Positions 19,145 to 27,945 of a stretch of 64,000 bases of DNA are shown here, piece after piece. The position numbers and the translations under genes are program-made. Every line of letters starts with the position of its first letter. The first letter of the stretch is position 1. This DNA comes from Nitrospira japonica. GTDB lineage: Bacteria > Nitrospirota > Nitrospiria > Nitrospirales > Nitrospiraceae. The notes below the pieces were generated by a model. It saw nothing but the letters and a program-made list of their open reading frames with translations, was not told the origin of the DNA and did not search any database. The DNA lies in assembly GCF_900169565.1 (NCBI RefSeq), contig NZ_LT828648.1, positions 3,508,501 through 3,572,500 of the forward strand, read 5' to 3'.

Positions 19145-20215
19145 ATGGATGCGAGGCTAGCGCAAGTCCTGCAGGCCTATATCGAGCCTCCAGCCTGTCG
19201 AGTCCGGGACGTGGCGGTGTCGTTCGCCTATCGGAACGGCACTGACAAGGAACTCCACGCCGGTATTCTGAGACAAGCCGGTCAATCCGCGTCACATTCC
19301 ATTCACGTCGACTCGCGCTATTCGGTCCAAAGCATCACAAAAAGCCTGACGGCCGCCGCGGTTCTACGCCTCGTGCACTCGGGCCTGCTCACGTTGGACA
19401 GTCCGCTGGCTCGATGGCTGCCGGATGTACCCCACGCCGCCCGCATCACTCTACGACAATGCCTTCAACATACCAGCGGACTCCCCGACTATGGCGCGGT
19501 GCCTGAATACCATCAGGCAGTGAACGCACAAGCAGCGCCGTGGTCATTTGCCGAATTCCTGGAACGAACCCACGCCGAACGATTGCTCTTCGAACCGGGC
19601 CAAGGATGGCGCTACTCCAACATCGGCTACATGGTGGTCCGCCGGCTGGTCGAAACCGTATGCGGGGAGAGTTTCGCGGAGATTATCTCGAAGAAAGTCT
19701 GTCAGCCTCTCGGTCTGCAGCACACCTTCGTCATCGGGGATCGAGAAGGCTTTCAGGCATTGGTACCGGCGTATAGCGTCTCGATGTCGCCGGATGGACT
19801 TCCTGTCGACGTCCGATCGCGGTATGACCCGGGCTGGGTCGCGACCGGCGTCGTCGCCTCGACGGCCTCCGATCTCGTTCGGTTCTTTGACAAGCTGCTT
19901 GCGGGCGATCTCTTGCCCGGTGTCTTGCTCGAAGAGATGCGCAGGGTCGTGCACGTCGGCACCCCATCCTCCCAACGATGGGTCATGCCGAGCTATGGGC
20001 TCGGTCTCATGGCCGATCCGCAGTCTCCGTACGGGATCCTATATGGTCACAACGGCGGCGGACCCGGGTATACGTCAACGGCCTTGCACGTGCTGACGCC
20101 GGCAGGACAGTCGGTTACGGTGGCGGTACTCTCCAATACTGAGAACTTCTACGAGGTTGAGCTCATGGCTTTCACGCTGATCGATCAACTCACCCGGGGC
20201 CGTCTCAAAACATGA
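19145..20215 (+). CDS. Beta-lactamase-family serine hydrolase
   Basis: 356 residues from ATG at 19145. The class C/PBP fold signature is complete: S63-I-T-K66, Y157-S-N159 (WRYSNIGY) and a late HNGGGPGY motif. Resembles EstB/D-aminopeptidase-type beta-lactamase-related enzymes. No signal peptide is seen, so a cytoplasmic esterase or peptidase is likelier than a true beta-lactamase. No ribosome site stands out; the frame is open back to 18761, but the added part is not protein-like. Confidence 0.85.
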   Translation: MDARLAQVLQAYIEPPACRVRDVAVSFAYRNGTDKELHAGILRQAGQSASHSIHVDSRYSVQSITKSLTAAAVLRLVHSGLLTLDSPLARWLPDVPHAARITLRQCLQHTSGLPDYGAVPEYHQAVNAQAAPWSFAEFLERTHAERLLFEPGQGWRYSNIGYMVVRRLVETVCGESFAEIISKKVCQPLGLQHTFVIGDREGFQALVPAYSVSMSPDGLPVDVRSRYDPGWVATGVVASTASDLVRFFDKLLAGDLLPGVLLEEMRRVVHVGTPSSQRWVMPSYGLGLMADPQSPYGILYGHNGGGPGYTSTALHVLTPAGQSVTVAVLSNTENFYEVELMAFTLIDQLTRGRLKT

Positions 20216-20253
20216 CGTGCGATTGGCGCCGTTTCGATCGTTCACCACACATC

Positions 20254-20823
20254 TTACTTGTACATGACATCCGTGCGCAGCACATACTTCTGTCCGCTGC
20301 CCACGACTGCACCCTCGTGCCAAATCTGGTGCAGGAACACGAGTGCCATTCCGGTCTTCGGCTTGACTGACAGATAGGGACATCCCTGAAAGGCTTGCTC
20401 CATATCGGCAAAGAATCGCGTTTCTCCGCCTGTCATTCCCTCATTGAGATAAATCATGAACGTCAGCTGGCTTTCTTCAAAACTCGTCACTCGAAAGTAC
20501 GCTCCATCGCGATGCGGTTTGAAGGTTTGTCCCGGCCTATACCGGTAAAACCGCCACCGTTCGTTCAATCCGACAAGCAGATGACCTTCTAATTCATGCG
20601 GCAGAAATGGTTTGGCCTTATGAAACAGATCCAATGCCAAGGCCATATCATCCAGCAGAACACGCTCGTTGTTCCGCACGTCCTCCAGCACGACATCGGC
20701 AACCTTCCCGGGCTCATACATAAGGCTCTCGCTGCGCCTGATCAGCGACATACATTCATCACCTGTTAGGAAGTCATGGAGCAGCAGCACCTTGCCAGGA
20801 TCCACCTCTTCAATAGTCACCAT
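20254..20823 (-). CDS. 2-oxoglutarate/Fe(II) dioxygenase, prolyl-4-hydroxylase-like
   Basis: 189 residues from ATG at 20823, set by GAGGAGGGG just upstream. Iron ligands are His104 and Asp106 (PHRDGAYF) and His169 (IWHEGAVV). Arg183 (YVLRTDVMY) would bind the 2-oxoglutarate carboxylate. YLNEGMTGGETRFF matches the core strand of the P4Hc domain. Bacterial members hydroxylate proteins or small molecules. The frame stays open upstream of the start and encodes two CxxC pairs; see findings. Convergent with the serine hydrolase. Confidence 0.85.
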   Translation of the reverse strand: MVTIEEVDPGKVLLLHDFLTGDECMSLIRRSESLMYEPGKVADVVLEDVRNNERVLLDDMALALDLFHKAKPFLPHELEGHLLVGLNERWRFYRYRPGQTFKPHRDGAYFRVTSFEESQLTFMIYLNEGMTGGETRFFADMEQAFQGCPYLSVKPKTGMALVFLHQIWHEGAVVGSGQKYVLRTDVMYK

Positions 20824-21045
20824 GCCCCCCTCCTCAGCTGAAAGCCTTCCGGTATTCCCATGGCTGCCTCGAACGGCACATACCTTAGCCGCCGACGACA
20901 TAGATCGGTGACAACGACCGCAAACCTTGTGCCACTCCTCGCTTATGCCAGAGGCTCGAAAATTCAATGAGCACTGAGGACAACGGCGATGTTACTGAAT
21001 CGAAAGAGGTACTGGCTGAATGTGATTGAGAAGAGCCTCGTCCGC

Positions 21046-21380
21046 TCAGGACAGGAATACCCACGTCGCTGAGAGGGCCAACACGAGGTTTATCCCGAGA
21101 ATGGGGTAGATGGCGATCAGCAGAAAGCTCGACTTGGCGGTTGGTCCCGAATAAAACAACGTACCCGATATCGCCAGAGGAGCCGCCCTTGCCCTCGAAT
21201 CACGTTATGCAACAGCTCGAGGGCGGTTCCGGAAAACCCGAGCTTGGAGTACGCCTCACCGGGATTCGTGATCATCGATTCATGAAATCGTCTCGGCGCG
21301 AACACCATCGCCGACGCAGTCAACGAATTGATGAGTTGAAAGACCCAAAAGGTAATGCCGCTTAGGCTGAACAGAGGTCG
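21046..21380 (-). pseudogene. Frameshifted small membrane protein gene
   Basis: Two minus-strand frames together read as one protein. ITFWVFQLINSLTASAMVFA and GEAYSKLGFSGTALELLHNV come in the first frame, then LAISGTLFYSGPTAKSSFLL and LALSATWVFLS to a stop at 21046-21048 in the second. The switch falls near 21170-21190. The 5' end lies directly downstream of the TPMT stop in the same frame and has no clear start codon. Three membrane helices would result. The family is not recognised. Confidence 0.55.
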
Positions 21381-21395
21381 CCCATGAGCCGGCTT

Positions 21396-22034
21396 TTACT
21401 TGCGCTTCAACAGCCAGACATTCTCTTTGGCGGCGCATTGCTCGGCCAACTTCCCGGTTGCGTGAGCGCTCGCAAGCAGTCGGAGGTCGTAATGGTCGGC
21501 GTAATGTCGCTGTACCTCCTCATCGCTTACCGAAAAGGGAGGTCCCTCCATCAGCCGTTGGTCGTAGTAGTAACAGATGACCAATTGTTGGGACTTGCCT
21601 GTGATTTCCATGAGATGCGCCGCATACCGATTCCGCATTTCTTCGGGCAGAGCCACCAAGGCGGCCCGATCGTAAACGGCATCGACCGGGCCAAGAATCT
21701 TTTTCGATAGCCTAAAGATATCGCCCACGAATATGTCGATATTGTTCGCGCTCCACTGCTCGAGTTCGCCGACTTTCGAGATCTCCGGTTGCGCACCGAG
21801 CTCGGTGAACAATTGCTCGATGGCCAACTGACTCAGCTCGGCTCCGACGACCCGATAGCCTTTGGAGAGGAGCCACGAAATATCCAGCGTCTTACCGCAC
21901 AGCGGAAGGAAGATGCGCCGCCCCTTCGCGAGGGACAGCTCACCGACATGGCTGACCAACAGCGGATTGACCTTACTCTCGTGGAAGCCGATTCTGTTTT
22001 CCTCCCACCGCTGGTGCCAAAAACTATGCTCCAT
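21396..22034 (-). CDS. tpm: Thiopurine S-methyltransferase
   Basis: 212 residues with the full TPMT signature: FWHQRWEENRIGFH at the start, then RIFLPLCGKTLDISWLLSKGYRVVGAELSQ (given in part), the SAM-binding GD-I segment, YDRAALVALP and ICYYYDQRLMEGPPFSV. Bacterial TPMTs methylate thiopurines and also selenium and tellurium oxyanions, so metalloid detoxification is possible. ATG at 22034 has GAGAGAG upstream. Confidence 0.95.
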   Translation of the reverse strand: MEHSFWHQRWEENRIGFHESKVNPLLVSHVGELSLAKGRRIFLPLCGKTLDISWLLSKGYRVVGAELSQLAIEQLFTELGAQPEISKVGELEQWSANNIDIFVGDIFRLSKKILGPVDAVYDRAALVALPEEMRNRYAAHLMEITGKSQQLVICYYYDQRLMEGPPFSVSDEEVQRHYADHYDLRLLASAHATGKLAEQCAAKENVWLLKRK

Positions 22035-22215
22035 GATGACTCTCTCTCCGTCCGGTTCATGACCTATGAGACGTCGCGGCCCGCACGAATGCGGACCACG
22101 AAGGAATTCTTGAGGTTTGCCGCCAGGATTGTCAAGAGTGGTCTGCGGTCACAGGGCGGGAATCGTCACCCGGTCGCGACAGTGGCAGGAGGCAGTGGCA
22201 GGACTCGTCCGCCGC

Positions 22216-22617
22216 TTAGCGGCCTGGAGTTCCGGCACGGTTTGCGAGCACCTGCTGAAGGCTGGTGATCAATTCATCTTCTTTCACAGGTTTTTGCACA
22301 TAGCCGTCGGCCCCCAGGCTGCGCGCCTTTTCCTCGGCCTCCCGCGGATCACGGCCAGTGACCACGATGACCGGGATCCGGCTCAATCTGGTGTTGTGCT
22401 TCAACCGTTCGAGGACGCAAAATCCGTCGCCGGCCGGCAAACCCAGGTCCAATAGGATCGCTTGAGGCTCGTGGCGCAAGGCAGCATTGGTGGCTTGCAT
22501 CCCATCGGCCGCCCATACAGGGTAGTATTGATGGGTGCGGAGCATCGTGCTCAACAGATTCCAGCTATCTATCCCATCGTCGACGACGAGGACTGTAGTT
22601 TTCATTACAGATGTCAT
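22216..22617 (-). CDS. Stand-alone response regulator receiver protein
   Basis: 133 residues consisting of a single receiver domain: acidic pair Asp13-Asp14 (VVDDG), phosphoacceptor Asp57 (LLDLGLP), Thr87 (VVTG) and Lys109 (YVQKPV). There is no output domain, as in CheY/Spo0F-type relay or diguanylate-independent regulators. No histidine kinase lies nearby. ATG at 22617, or at 22605, with GGAGG upstream. Confidence 0.9.
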   Translation of the reverse strand: MTSVMKTTVLVVDDGIDSWNLLSTMLRTHQYYPVWAADGMQATNAALRHEPQAILLDLGLPAGDGFCVLERLKHNTRLSRIPVIVVTGRDPREAEEKARSLGADGYVQKPVKEDELITSLQQVLANRAGTPGR

Positions 22618-22903
22618 ACTCCACCTCCGCTATGTCAGAGCTATCGGGTTCTGTGTTCTGTTTCTCCGTTCCATTGGTTCACCCCGCTCAAGACAAGCGT
22701 ACCTGACGGATTATTTTTTGCCAGCCTAGAAAGGAGTACCTCGAAAGGACTGCGGCAGGACTACGGATGGTCCGGTCGAAACCCTTCTATTACTCGCCAT
22801 TTAGAAGACCGCACTCCTGGCTGTGCGTTGACACGTGCGCCTGCGCACAGTAGCCTACCGGCGTCTCAACCCTAGCGCACGTCGTGTTGGACAGGGGTGA
22901 TCC

Positions 22904-23338
22904 GTGATTCTGAACATTGACCACGTGACGATAGTAGTACGGGACCTCGCCGAGGCCAAAGCTTTTTTTGGTCTTTTGGGGTTCGTCCAGGACAAGTCCG
23001 TGGTGATTTCCGGCGATCGATTTTCCCGCTACATGGGCGTGCCGCAGATCGAGGCGGAACACGTCACGCTGGTGTCGGCGCAGAAACCCCGGTTCGAGAT
23101 CCAGCTCTTGCGGTATCTCAAGCCGGAGCAACTGGCGGAAACGGACGTCAAGAATCTCGCAAAGCCCGGCTTCAATCATATCTGCTTCGCGGTCACGGAC
23201 TTGGACGGAGAAGTCCGGCGGTTGGTCGACCGGGGCGTGGTCTTGAGAAACGAGGTGATGGACTTTCACGATAGAAAGTTGGTGTTTCTCTCGGGTCCGG
23301 AAGGAATCACGGTTGAACTGGCCGAATGGCACACATGA
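22904..23338 (+). CDS. VOC family protein
   Basis: 144 residues from GTG at 22904, after AGGGGTG. VOC halves: LNIDHVTIVVRDLAEAKAFF with the first metal His, and FNHICFAVTDLDGEVRRL with the second, ending GPEGITVELAEW with the metal Glu. Metal ligands His, His and Glu are present, so it may be an active enzyme such as a glyoxalase-type lyase or dioxygenase. The stop overlaps or adjoins the GNAT gene. Confidence 0.85.
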   Translation: MILNIDHVTIVVRDLAEAKAFFGLLGFVQDKSVVISGDRFSRYMGVPQIEAEHVTLVSAQKPRFEIQLLRYLKPEQLAETDVKNLAKPGFNHICFAVTDLDGEVRRLVDRGVVLRNEVMDFHDRKLVFLSGPEGITVELAEWHT

Positions 23339-23345
23339 GTTCGTT

Positions 23346-23954
23346 GTGAGTCATGCACGATCCACGAGGGAGATCAGATCGGCAAGACCCGGCGACATAT
23401 CCGGCATCCTGGAGCTGCAGACGGAATACTTTGTCGGAAATCTGGACCGCGAGGCGCGCAAAGGCGGCTTCATTTCTTCAACGTTTACCCGCCGGCAATT
23501 CGAGGAGATTGCACAGGACGTCGCCCTCCTCGTCGCAGCAGAACACACTCGCATCGTGGCATACCTCTGTGCGGCCAGCGGCGACTACTATCGGCAATTT
23601 CCCTTGCTGGAAGCTCTCCGGCAACGGGCGTCGGACATGATCTATCTGGGCCGCCGGTTGGACAGCTATCGATCCTTTATTTACGGTCCGGTGTGCATCG
23701 CCCGCTTGCAACGCGGACGCGGCCTGCTCGGCGACCTCTTCGAGCAATTGCTCCGCGTGGTTCCTACGGCCTATGACATCGGAATCGCGCTGATCTCGAA
23801 AGATAATCGCCCGTCGTTCGAGGCACATGTGAGGAAACTCGGGATGACCGCCGTCGGCGACTACGAATTCGGCGACCACCGATACGACGTCGTGGCCTTC
23901 ACCGTTCCCCGCGCGCCGCACCAGTCACCTGTTGAATCACCTCGCTCGGCATAG
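23346..23954 (+). CDS. GNAT family N-acetyltransferase
   Basis: About 202 residues from GTG at 23346; a TTG at 23313 would overlap the VOC gene. The N-terminus IRSARPGDISGILELQTEYF is typical of GNAT beta1-alpha1, VALLVAAEHTRIVAYLCA is beta2-beta3 and RLQRGRGLLGDLFEQLL is the acetyl-CoA loop (Q/RxxGxG). The C-terminal LGMTAVGDYEFGDHRYDVVAF is the usual last strands. Probably cotranscribed with the VOC gene. The acceptor is unknown. Confidence 0.75.
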   Translation: MSHARSTREIRSARPGDISGILELQTEYFVGNLDREARKGGFISSTFTRRQFEEIAQDVALLVAAEHTRIVAYLCAASGDYYRQFPLLEALRQRASDMIYLGRRLDSYRSFIYGPVCIARLQRGRGLLGDLFEQLLRVVPTAYDIGIALISKDNRPSFEAHVRKLGMTAVGDYEFGDHRYDVVAFTVPRAPHQSPVESPRSA

Positions 23955-23997
23955 ACCGCTCGGTCCCGAAAACGTAGAATGACACGAAAGGAACCCC

Positions 23998-25011
23998 ATG
24001 AAAGCCGTCGGCTATCGCCAGTCGTTACCGATTTCGGACCCCTCCTCGCTCCTTGACGTCGAACTGCCGGATCCCCGTCCGGAAGGCCGCGATCTTCTCG
24101 TGAGCGTCAAAGCGGTGTCCGTCAATCCCGTCGACACGAAGGTCCGCATGCGGTACAAGCCGGCATCCGGAGAAACCAAGGTCCTGGGTTGGGACGCCAG
24201 CGGAGTGGTCCTCGAAGCGGGACCCCACGCGACGTTGTTCAAGGCCGGAGACGAAATCTGGTACGCGGGCTCCATTGCGAGGCCCGGCACCAATTCGGCG
24301 CTGCATCTCGTCGACGAACGCATCGTCGGGCGTAAACCCGTTTCTCTGGATCACGCGCGCGCGGCGGCGATGCCGCTGACCGCCATCACGGCCTGGGAGC
24401 TGCTCTTCGAGCGGTTCAACATCCAGCCGGGGAAGCACCACACCGGCGACTCCCTCCTGGTGGTCGGCGCGGCCGGAGGAGTCGGCTCCATCCTGGTCCA
24501 ATTAGCCAGACATCTCACCGGCCTGACGATCATCGGGACCGCGTCCAGAGACGAAACCGCACAGTGGGTACGGCAACTCGGCGCTCATCATGTCATCGAC
24601 CATAGCAAACCTCTGTCAGCGGAACTTCGCCGGGCTGGGCTGGCGCCTCCGACCCACGTCGCCGGCCTGACCCACACGGGCGAGCACTATCCGGAGATCG
24701 TCGAAGCGCTCGCCCCTCAAGGGCACCTCGCCTTGATCGACGACCCCGACTCCATCAACATCGACCTCATGAAGCGTAAGAGTCTCTCCCTCCACTGGGA
24801 ATTCATGTTTACGCGCTCATTCTTCGGCACCCACGACATGATCGCGCAACACCGGCTGCTGTGCGAGATCGCCGATCTGGTCGACGGAGGCGCCGTACGG
24901 ACGACGTTCGGCCAGCATTTCGGGACCATCAACGCGGACAATCTCAAGCGAGCCCACACGCTGATCGAAAGCGGAAAAGCAAAGGGGAAAATCGTGCTGG
25001 AGGGATTTTAG
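23998..25011 (+). CDS. MDR-family NADPH:quinone-type oxidoreductase
   Basis: 337 residues of the medium-chain dehydrogenase/reductase fold: GroES-like N-terminus (SVNPVDTKVR, LGWDASGVV), then a Rossmann domain (VVGAAGGVGSILVQLA). No zinc ligands are present, so it belongs to the quinone oxidoreductase/zinc-type-ADH-like subgroup rather than true alcohol dehydrogenases. It reduces quinones or enones with NADPH. ATG at 23998 follows AAAGGAA. Confidence 0.9.
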   Translation: MKAVGYRQSLPISDPSSLLDVELPDPRPEGRDLLVSVKAVSVNPVDTKVRMRYKPASGETKVLGWDASGVVLEAGPHATLFKAGDEIWYAGSIARPGTNSALHLVDERIVGRKPVSLDHARAAAMPLTAITAWELLFERFNIQPGKHHTGDSLLVVGAAGGVGSILVQLARHLTGLTIIGTASRDETAQWVRQLGAHHVIDHSKPLSAELRRAGLAPPTHVAGLTHTGEHYPEIVEALAPQGHLALIDDPDSINIDLMKRKSLSLHWEFMFTRSFFGTHDMIAQHRLLCEIADLVDGGAVRTTFGQHFGTINADNLKRAHTLIESGKAKGKIVLEGF

Positions 25012-25035
25012 AACGGAGGCCGGATGGACGGCGCG

Positions 25036-25755
25036 CTAACGATCTCCCATCCGATTCGATTCGACTTCGAGCGAGACGAGCCGGGCAATCAATATGACCA
25101 GGTAGAGCTGCCCGATCAGCGCTTCCAGCATGGCAAGAGAACGAGCAACCGGGTTAACGGGCGTCATATCGATGAAGCTCGACGCGGTCAGGACCGAAAA
25201 ACTGAACATGCCGAGTTTGGAGTTGATCTCCGGATCGATGTGCGACACCTCATCGGTCAATACGAACGCGGAGGGATCATACAGCGCGATCATCCGATAG
25301 GCCTGTGTCCACATCATGCCCAGCAGCAAGTACACGACGACGGCTCCCTGAATACGACGAATCGTGACACGCCCGCTCCGCAAGACAAGCTTCAGGACGA
25401 GCCAGGCGAGAATAGCGATGGCCACGAGCGACAGGACGGACTGAACGTACCCGATGCCGTCCCCGGGAACGACCAACCGCAAGCCGCGGAGGAGCAGTGC
25501 CGCGCCGGCCAGGACGACGAAGATGCCCGTCGCCCTTTGCAGCCCGAGGACGGCCAAGATACTGAGGACGATCCCCGTGACCGTCACGATGTCGATCAGG
25601 AGCTTCGCCCATCCGCTCAATGCTTCTATGGGTTGAAGGACGAACAGGTCGGCGATGAGGAACCCCAGAAGTACGGTGAGGCTCGCATCCGCTGGCATCA
25701 GATCAGACAACCGGTTGAAGAATGCTTTCATAAGATAATCCGTAGGAGAATGCAC
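25036..25755 (-). CDS. Potassium-channel-like membrane protein with altered filter
   Basis: 239 residues with about six hydrophobic segments. The C-terminal part (180-230: FSFSVLTASSFIDMTPVNPVA, then SLAMLEALIGQLYLVILIARLV) aligns in kind with the pore helix, filter and inner helix of two-TM K+ channels (normally TLTTVGYGDITP). At the filter position it has ASSFID instead of TVGYG, so potassium selectivity is doubtful. No regulatory RCK domain is present. The GTG start at 25755 is used; ATG at 25731 is also possible. Confidence 0.6.
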   Translation of the reverse strand: MHSPTDYLMKAFFNRLSDLMPADASLTVLLGFLIADLFVLQPIEALSGWAKLLIDIVTVTGIVLSILAVLGLQRATGIFVVLAGAALLLRGLRLVVPGDGIGYVQSVLSLVAIAILAWLVLKLVLRSGRVTIRRIQGAVVVYLLLGMMWTQAYRMIALYDPSAFVLTDEVSHIDPEINSKLGMFSFSVLTASSFIDMTPVNPVARSLAMLEALIGQLYLVILIARLVSLEVESNRMGDR

Positions 25756-25994
25756 CCACTTTGGCGCAGGCTATTGTAGCAGCATTTCTCGCACGTCTCT
25801 TTACTTTCAGGTGCCTAACTCGACCGCCCTCTTGCCGGAATAGCTGACCCGTCCCGTTCATGGCTTCGGCATTCGTCTTGCGCGACCTGCTTGCTTATGC
25901 GGGATTGGGTACCACTTGAGTGTTCGTCCTTCCCGCGTTATATGTTCGATACGGCCGTGCTACGCAAGAAAGCGCAGGACATACGGAGACACAC

Positions 25995-26321
25995 ATGCTG
26001 ATCATGCAATCGATTGCCTTGTTCCTCCTGGCAGGGCTCTTCGAGATAGGAGGCGGATACCTCATCTGGCACTGGTGGCGAAACGGAGGTCACTGGAGTT
26101 TCGGACTCTTGGGTGCGGCCGTCCTGTTTCTATACGGGATCGTGCCGACGTACCAACCCGCACACTTCGGCCGAGTCTACGCAGCATACGGAGGCTGGTT
26201 TGTCGTGTTGTCACTCCTCTGGGCATGGCAGGTAGAGCGGATCGCACCGGACCGTTTCGACTTGATCGGCGGATTCGTCTGCCTAATGGGCGTGGCCGTG
26301 ATCATGTATTGGCCGCGGTAA
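25995..26321 (+). CDS. ynfA: UPF0060 (YnfA-like) membrane protein
   Basis: 108 residues from ATG at 25995: four helices with [49 protein letters not shown] and [20 protein letters not shown]. This is the complete UPF0060 pattern, which belongs to the drug/metabolite transporter-like small proteins. E. coli YnfA has been linked to drug efflux. Convergent with the next gene. Confidence 0.9.
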   Translation: MLIMQSIALFLLAGLFEIGGGYLIWHWWRNGGHWSFGLLGAAVLFLYGIVPTYQPAHFGRVYAAYGGWFVVLSLLWAWQVERIAPDRFDLIGGFVCLMGVAVIMYWPR

Positions 26322-26341
26322 CCTCACCTCCGTAATACCCG

Positions 26342-26677
26342 TCACCACGTCAGAGCCTGCCCCTCCGTCATCGGCAGCCGCCCTTCCGTCTCCGCACACT
26401 TCGTCCACGGATGCAGCGCGGCTCCCACGCCGGCCCCCAGCATGCCGAAGGGCAATGCCACGACAAACAACGGCAGTCCGATCCCATACCCGACCCATTG
26501 CAACGGCACGCTTTCACGTTTGGCACCCGTCTCGACCACGGCTTCCGCCGGATAGAGGGGGAACGTACCGTATTCGCTGCCCAAGCTGGCACTTTCGCCG
26601 ACGGTCCGGCACCGTGCGTCGCTCAGCGCGGGAAAGAAAACCACTGCAAGCATGAGCACAATTGCGCCGATCTTCAT
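26342..26677 (-). CDS. Exported hypothetical protein
   Basis: 111 residues from ATG at 26677 (GGAGGG 6 bases upstream). Signal peptide MKIGAIVLMLAVVFFPALSDA, then a Cys pair (C25 and a later C near 95) and one hydrophobic, glycine-rich segment (GIGLPLFVVALPFGMLGAGVG). Probably periplasmic or inner-membrane. No family is recognised. Divergent from the AraC gene. Confidence 0.6.
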   Translation of the reverse strand: MKIGAIVLMLAVVFFPALSDARCRTVGESASLGSEYGTFPLYPAEAVVETGAKRESVPLQWVGYGIGLPLFVVALPFGMLGAGVGAALHPWTKCAETEGRLPMTEGQALTW

Positions 26678-26891
26678 CCTGTCCCTCCGATTCTTCATCG
26701 TGGTCATCATCCCCATGCGAACAGAGCTGCCGGCTGAATCATAAAGCCGGCTGCGTTCTCTATCAACCGGTGTGGAAGACGGCACATTGCCGCCGAGCCG
26801 GTGGCCATGGCATAGTGGCGGCTGTTCCCTCCGCATGTCGAGAACTCATGTCGAGCACTGCGGATAGTGATCCTTCCAAGGCCGACTGTCT

Positions 26892-27908
26892 ATGGACGTG
26901 TTGTCTGAAGTGCTGAAGGCCGTCAAACTCGACGGCGCGGTCTTCTTCAACGGGGAGTTCTCGGCACCCTGGTGCGCCCGGGAACCGGATTCCGGCACCA
27001 TGGCCTCGTACCTCTCCGTCCGTTCCAAACACATGGTGATCTTTCATCTCGTGACCGAAGGCCAGGCCTATGCCCGCGTCGAACAGGACGGCAACCGGTT
27101 ATCTCTTTCAGCCGGCGACATCGTGATGTTTCCGCACGGGGATGCGCATCTCATGGGAAACGGCCCGCCGATCGCCCCTACGGACAGTTCGGAGCAGTTG
27201 CTTCGGGTCCTGTCCGAAGGCCTCACGCTTTCCCGGGCCGGCGGAGGCGGCGAACTGACGAAGCTGATCTGCGGATACATGACCTGCGAACCGCACCTCA
27301 GCCAGTTGTTCCTTTCCGGGCTCCCCTCGATCGTCAAGGTGAACATCCGCGATCACGCGTCGGGACAATGGCTGGAAGATACGCTCCGTTATTCGGTCGA
27401 CCAGGCCGGAGCCTCCGGTCCGGGCTGCGCCGCCGTCATCGCCAAATTGTCCGAGGCGCTGTTCGTCGAAACGCTGCGCCGGTACATCGCGAGGCTGCCC
27501 AAATCCCAGACCGGCTGGCTCGCCGGCGTACGCGACCCTCAAGTCGGAAAGGCGCTGGCGCTCCTTCATCGACAACCGGCATTCCCATGGACCATTGCTT
27601 CGCTCGCAAACGAAGTCGGAGTGTCCCGTTCGGTGCTCGCCGAGCGATTCAAGCACTATCTGTCGGAAACGCCCATCGGCTATCTCACACGTTGGCGATT
27701 GCAGCTCGCCGCACAGCTCTTGACGTCGACGTCCAAGAGCGTCGCCGAAGTGGCGGGCGACGTCGGGTATGAATCCGAACCGTCCTTCAATCGGGCATTC
27801 AAACGGGAGTTCAGCCTCCCGCCCGCCCGCTTCCGCACCCAGGCCAGGCCTCCCAGCCGCTCCCCGTCCGCCTCGAATCAGCGATCCGTCGGCCAGAAAC
27901 GCAAGTGA
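26892..27908 (+). CDS. AraC-family regulator with N-terminal cupin domain (copy 1)
   Basis: 338 residues. The N-terminal cupin (about 1-180) contains HLVTEGQAYARVE, LSAGDIVMFPHGD and the PHLSQLFLSGLP segment. The C-terminal pair of helix-turn-helices reads WTIASLANEVGVSRSVLAERF and VAEVAGDVGYESEPSFNRAF. It closely parallels the gene at 45999 (same MDVLSEVLK start, same order throughout). The effector is probably a small molecule bound by the cupin. Divergent from the exported protein at 26342. Confidence 0.9.
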   Translation: MDVLSEVLKAVKLDGAVFFNGEFSAPWCAREPDSGTMASYLSVRSKHMVIFHLVTEGQAYARVEQDGNRLSLSAGDIVMFPHGDAHLMGNGPPIAPTDSSEQLLRVLSEGLTLSRAGGGGELTKLICGYMTCEPHLSQLFLSGLPSIVKVNIRDHASGQWLEDTLRYSVDQAGASGPGCAAVIAKLSEALFVETLRRYIARLPKSQTGWLAGVRDPQVGKALALLHRQPAFPWTIASLANEVGVSRSVLAERFKHYLSETPIGYLTRWRLQLAAQLLTSTSKSVAEVAGDVGYESEPSFNRAFKREFSLPPARFRTQARPPSRSPSASNQRSVGQKRK

Positions 27909-27945
27909 TTGTACCGGTGCGTCAAGGAGAACTGGCCCGCGCGCG

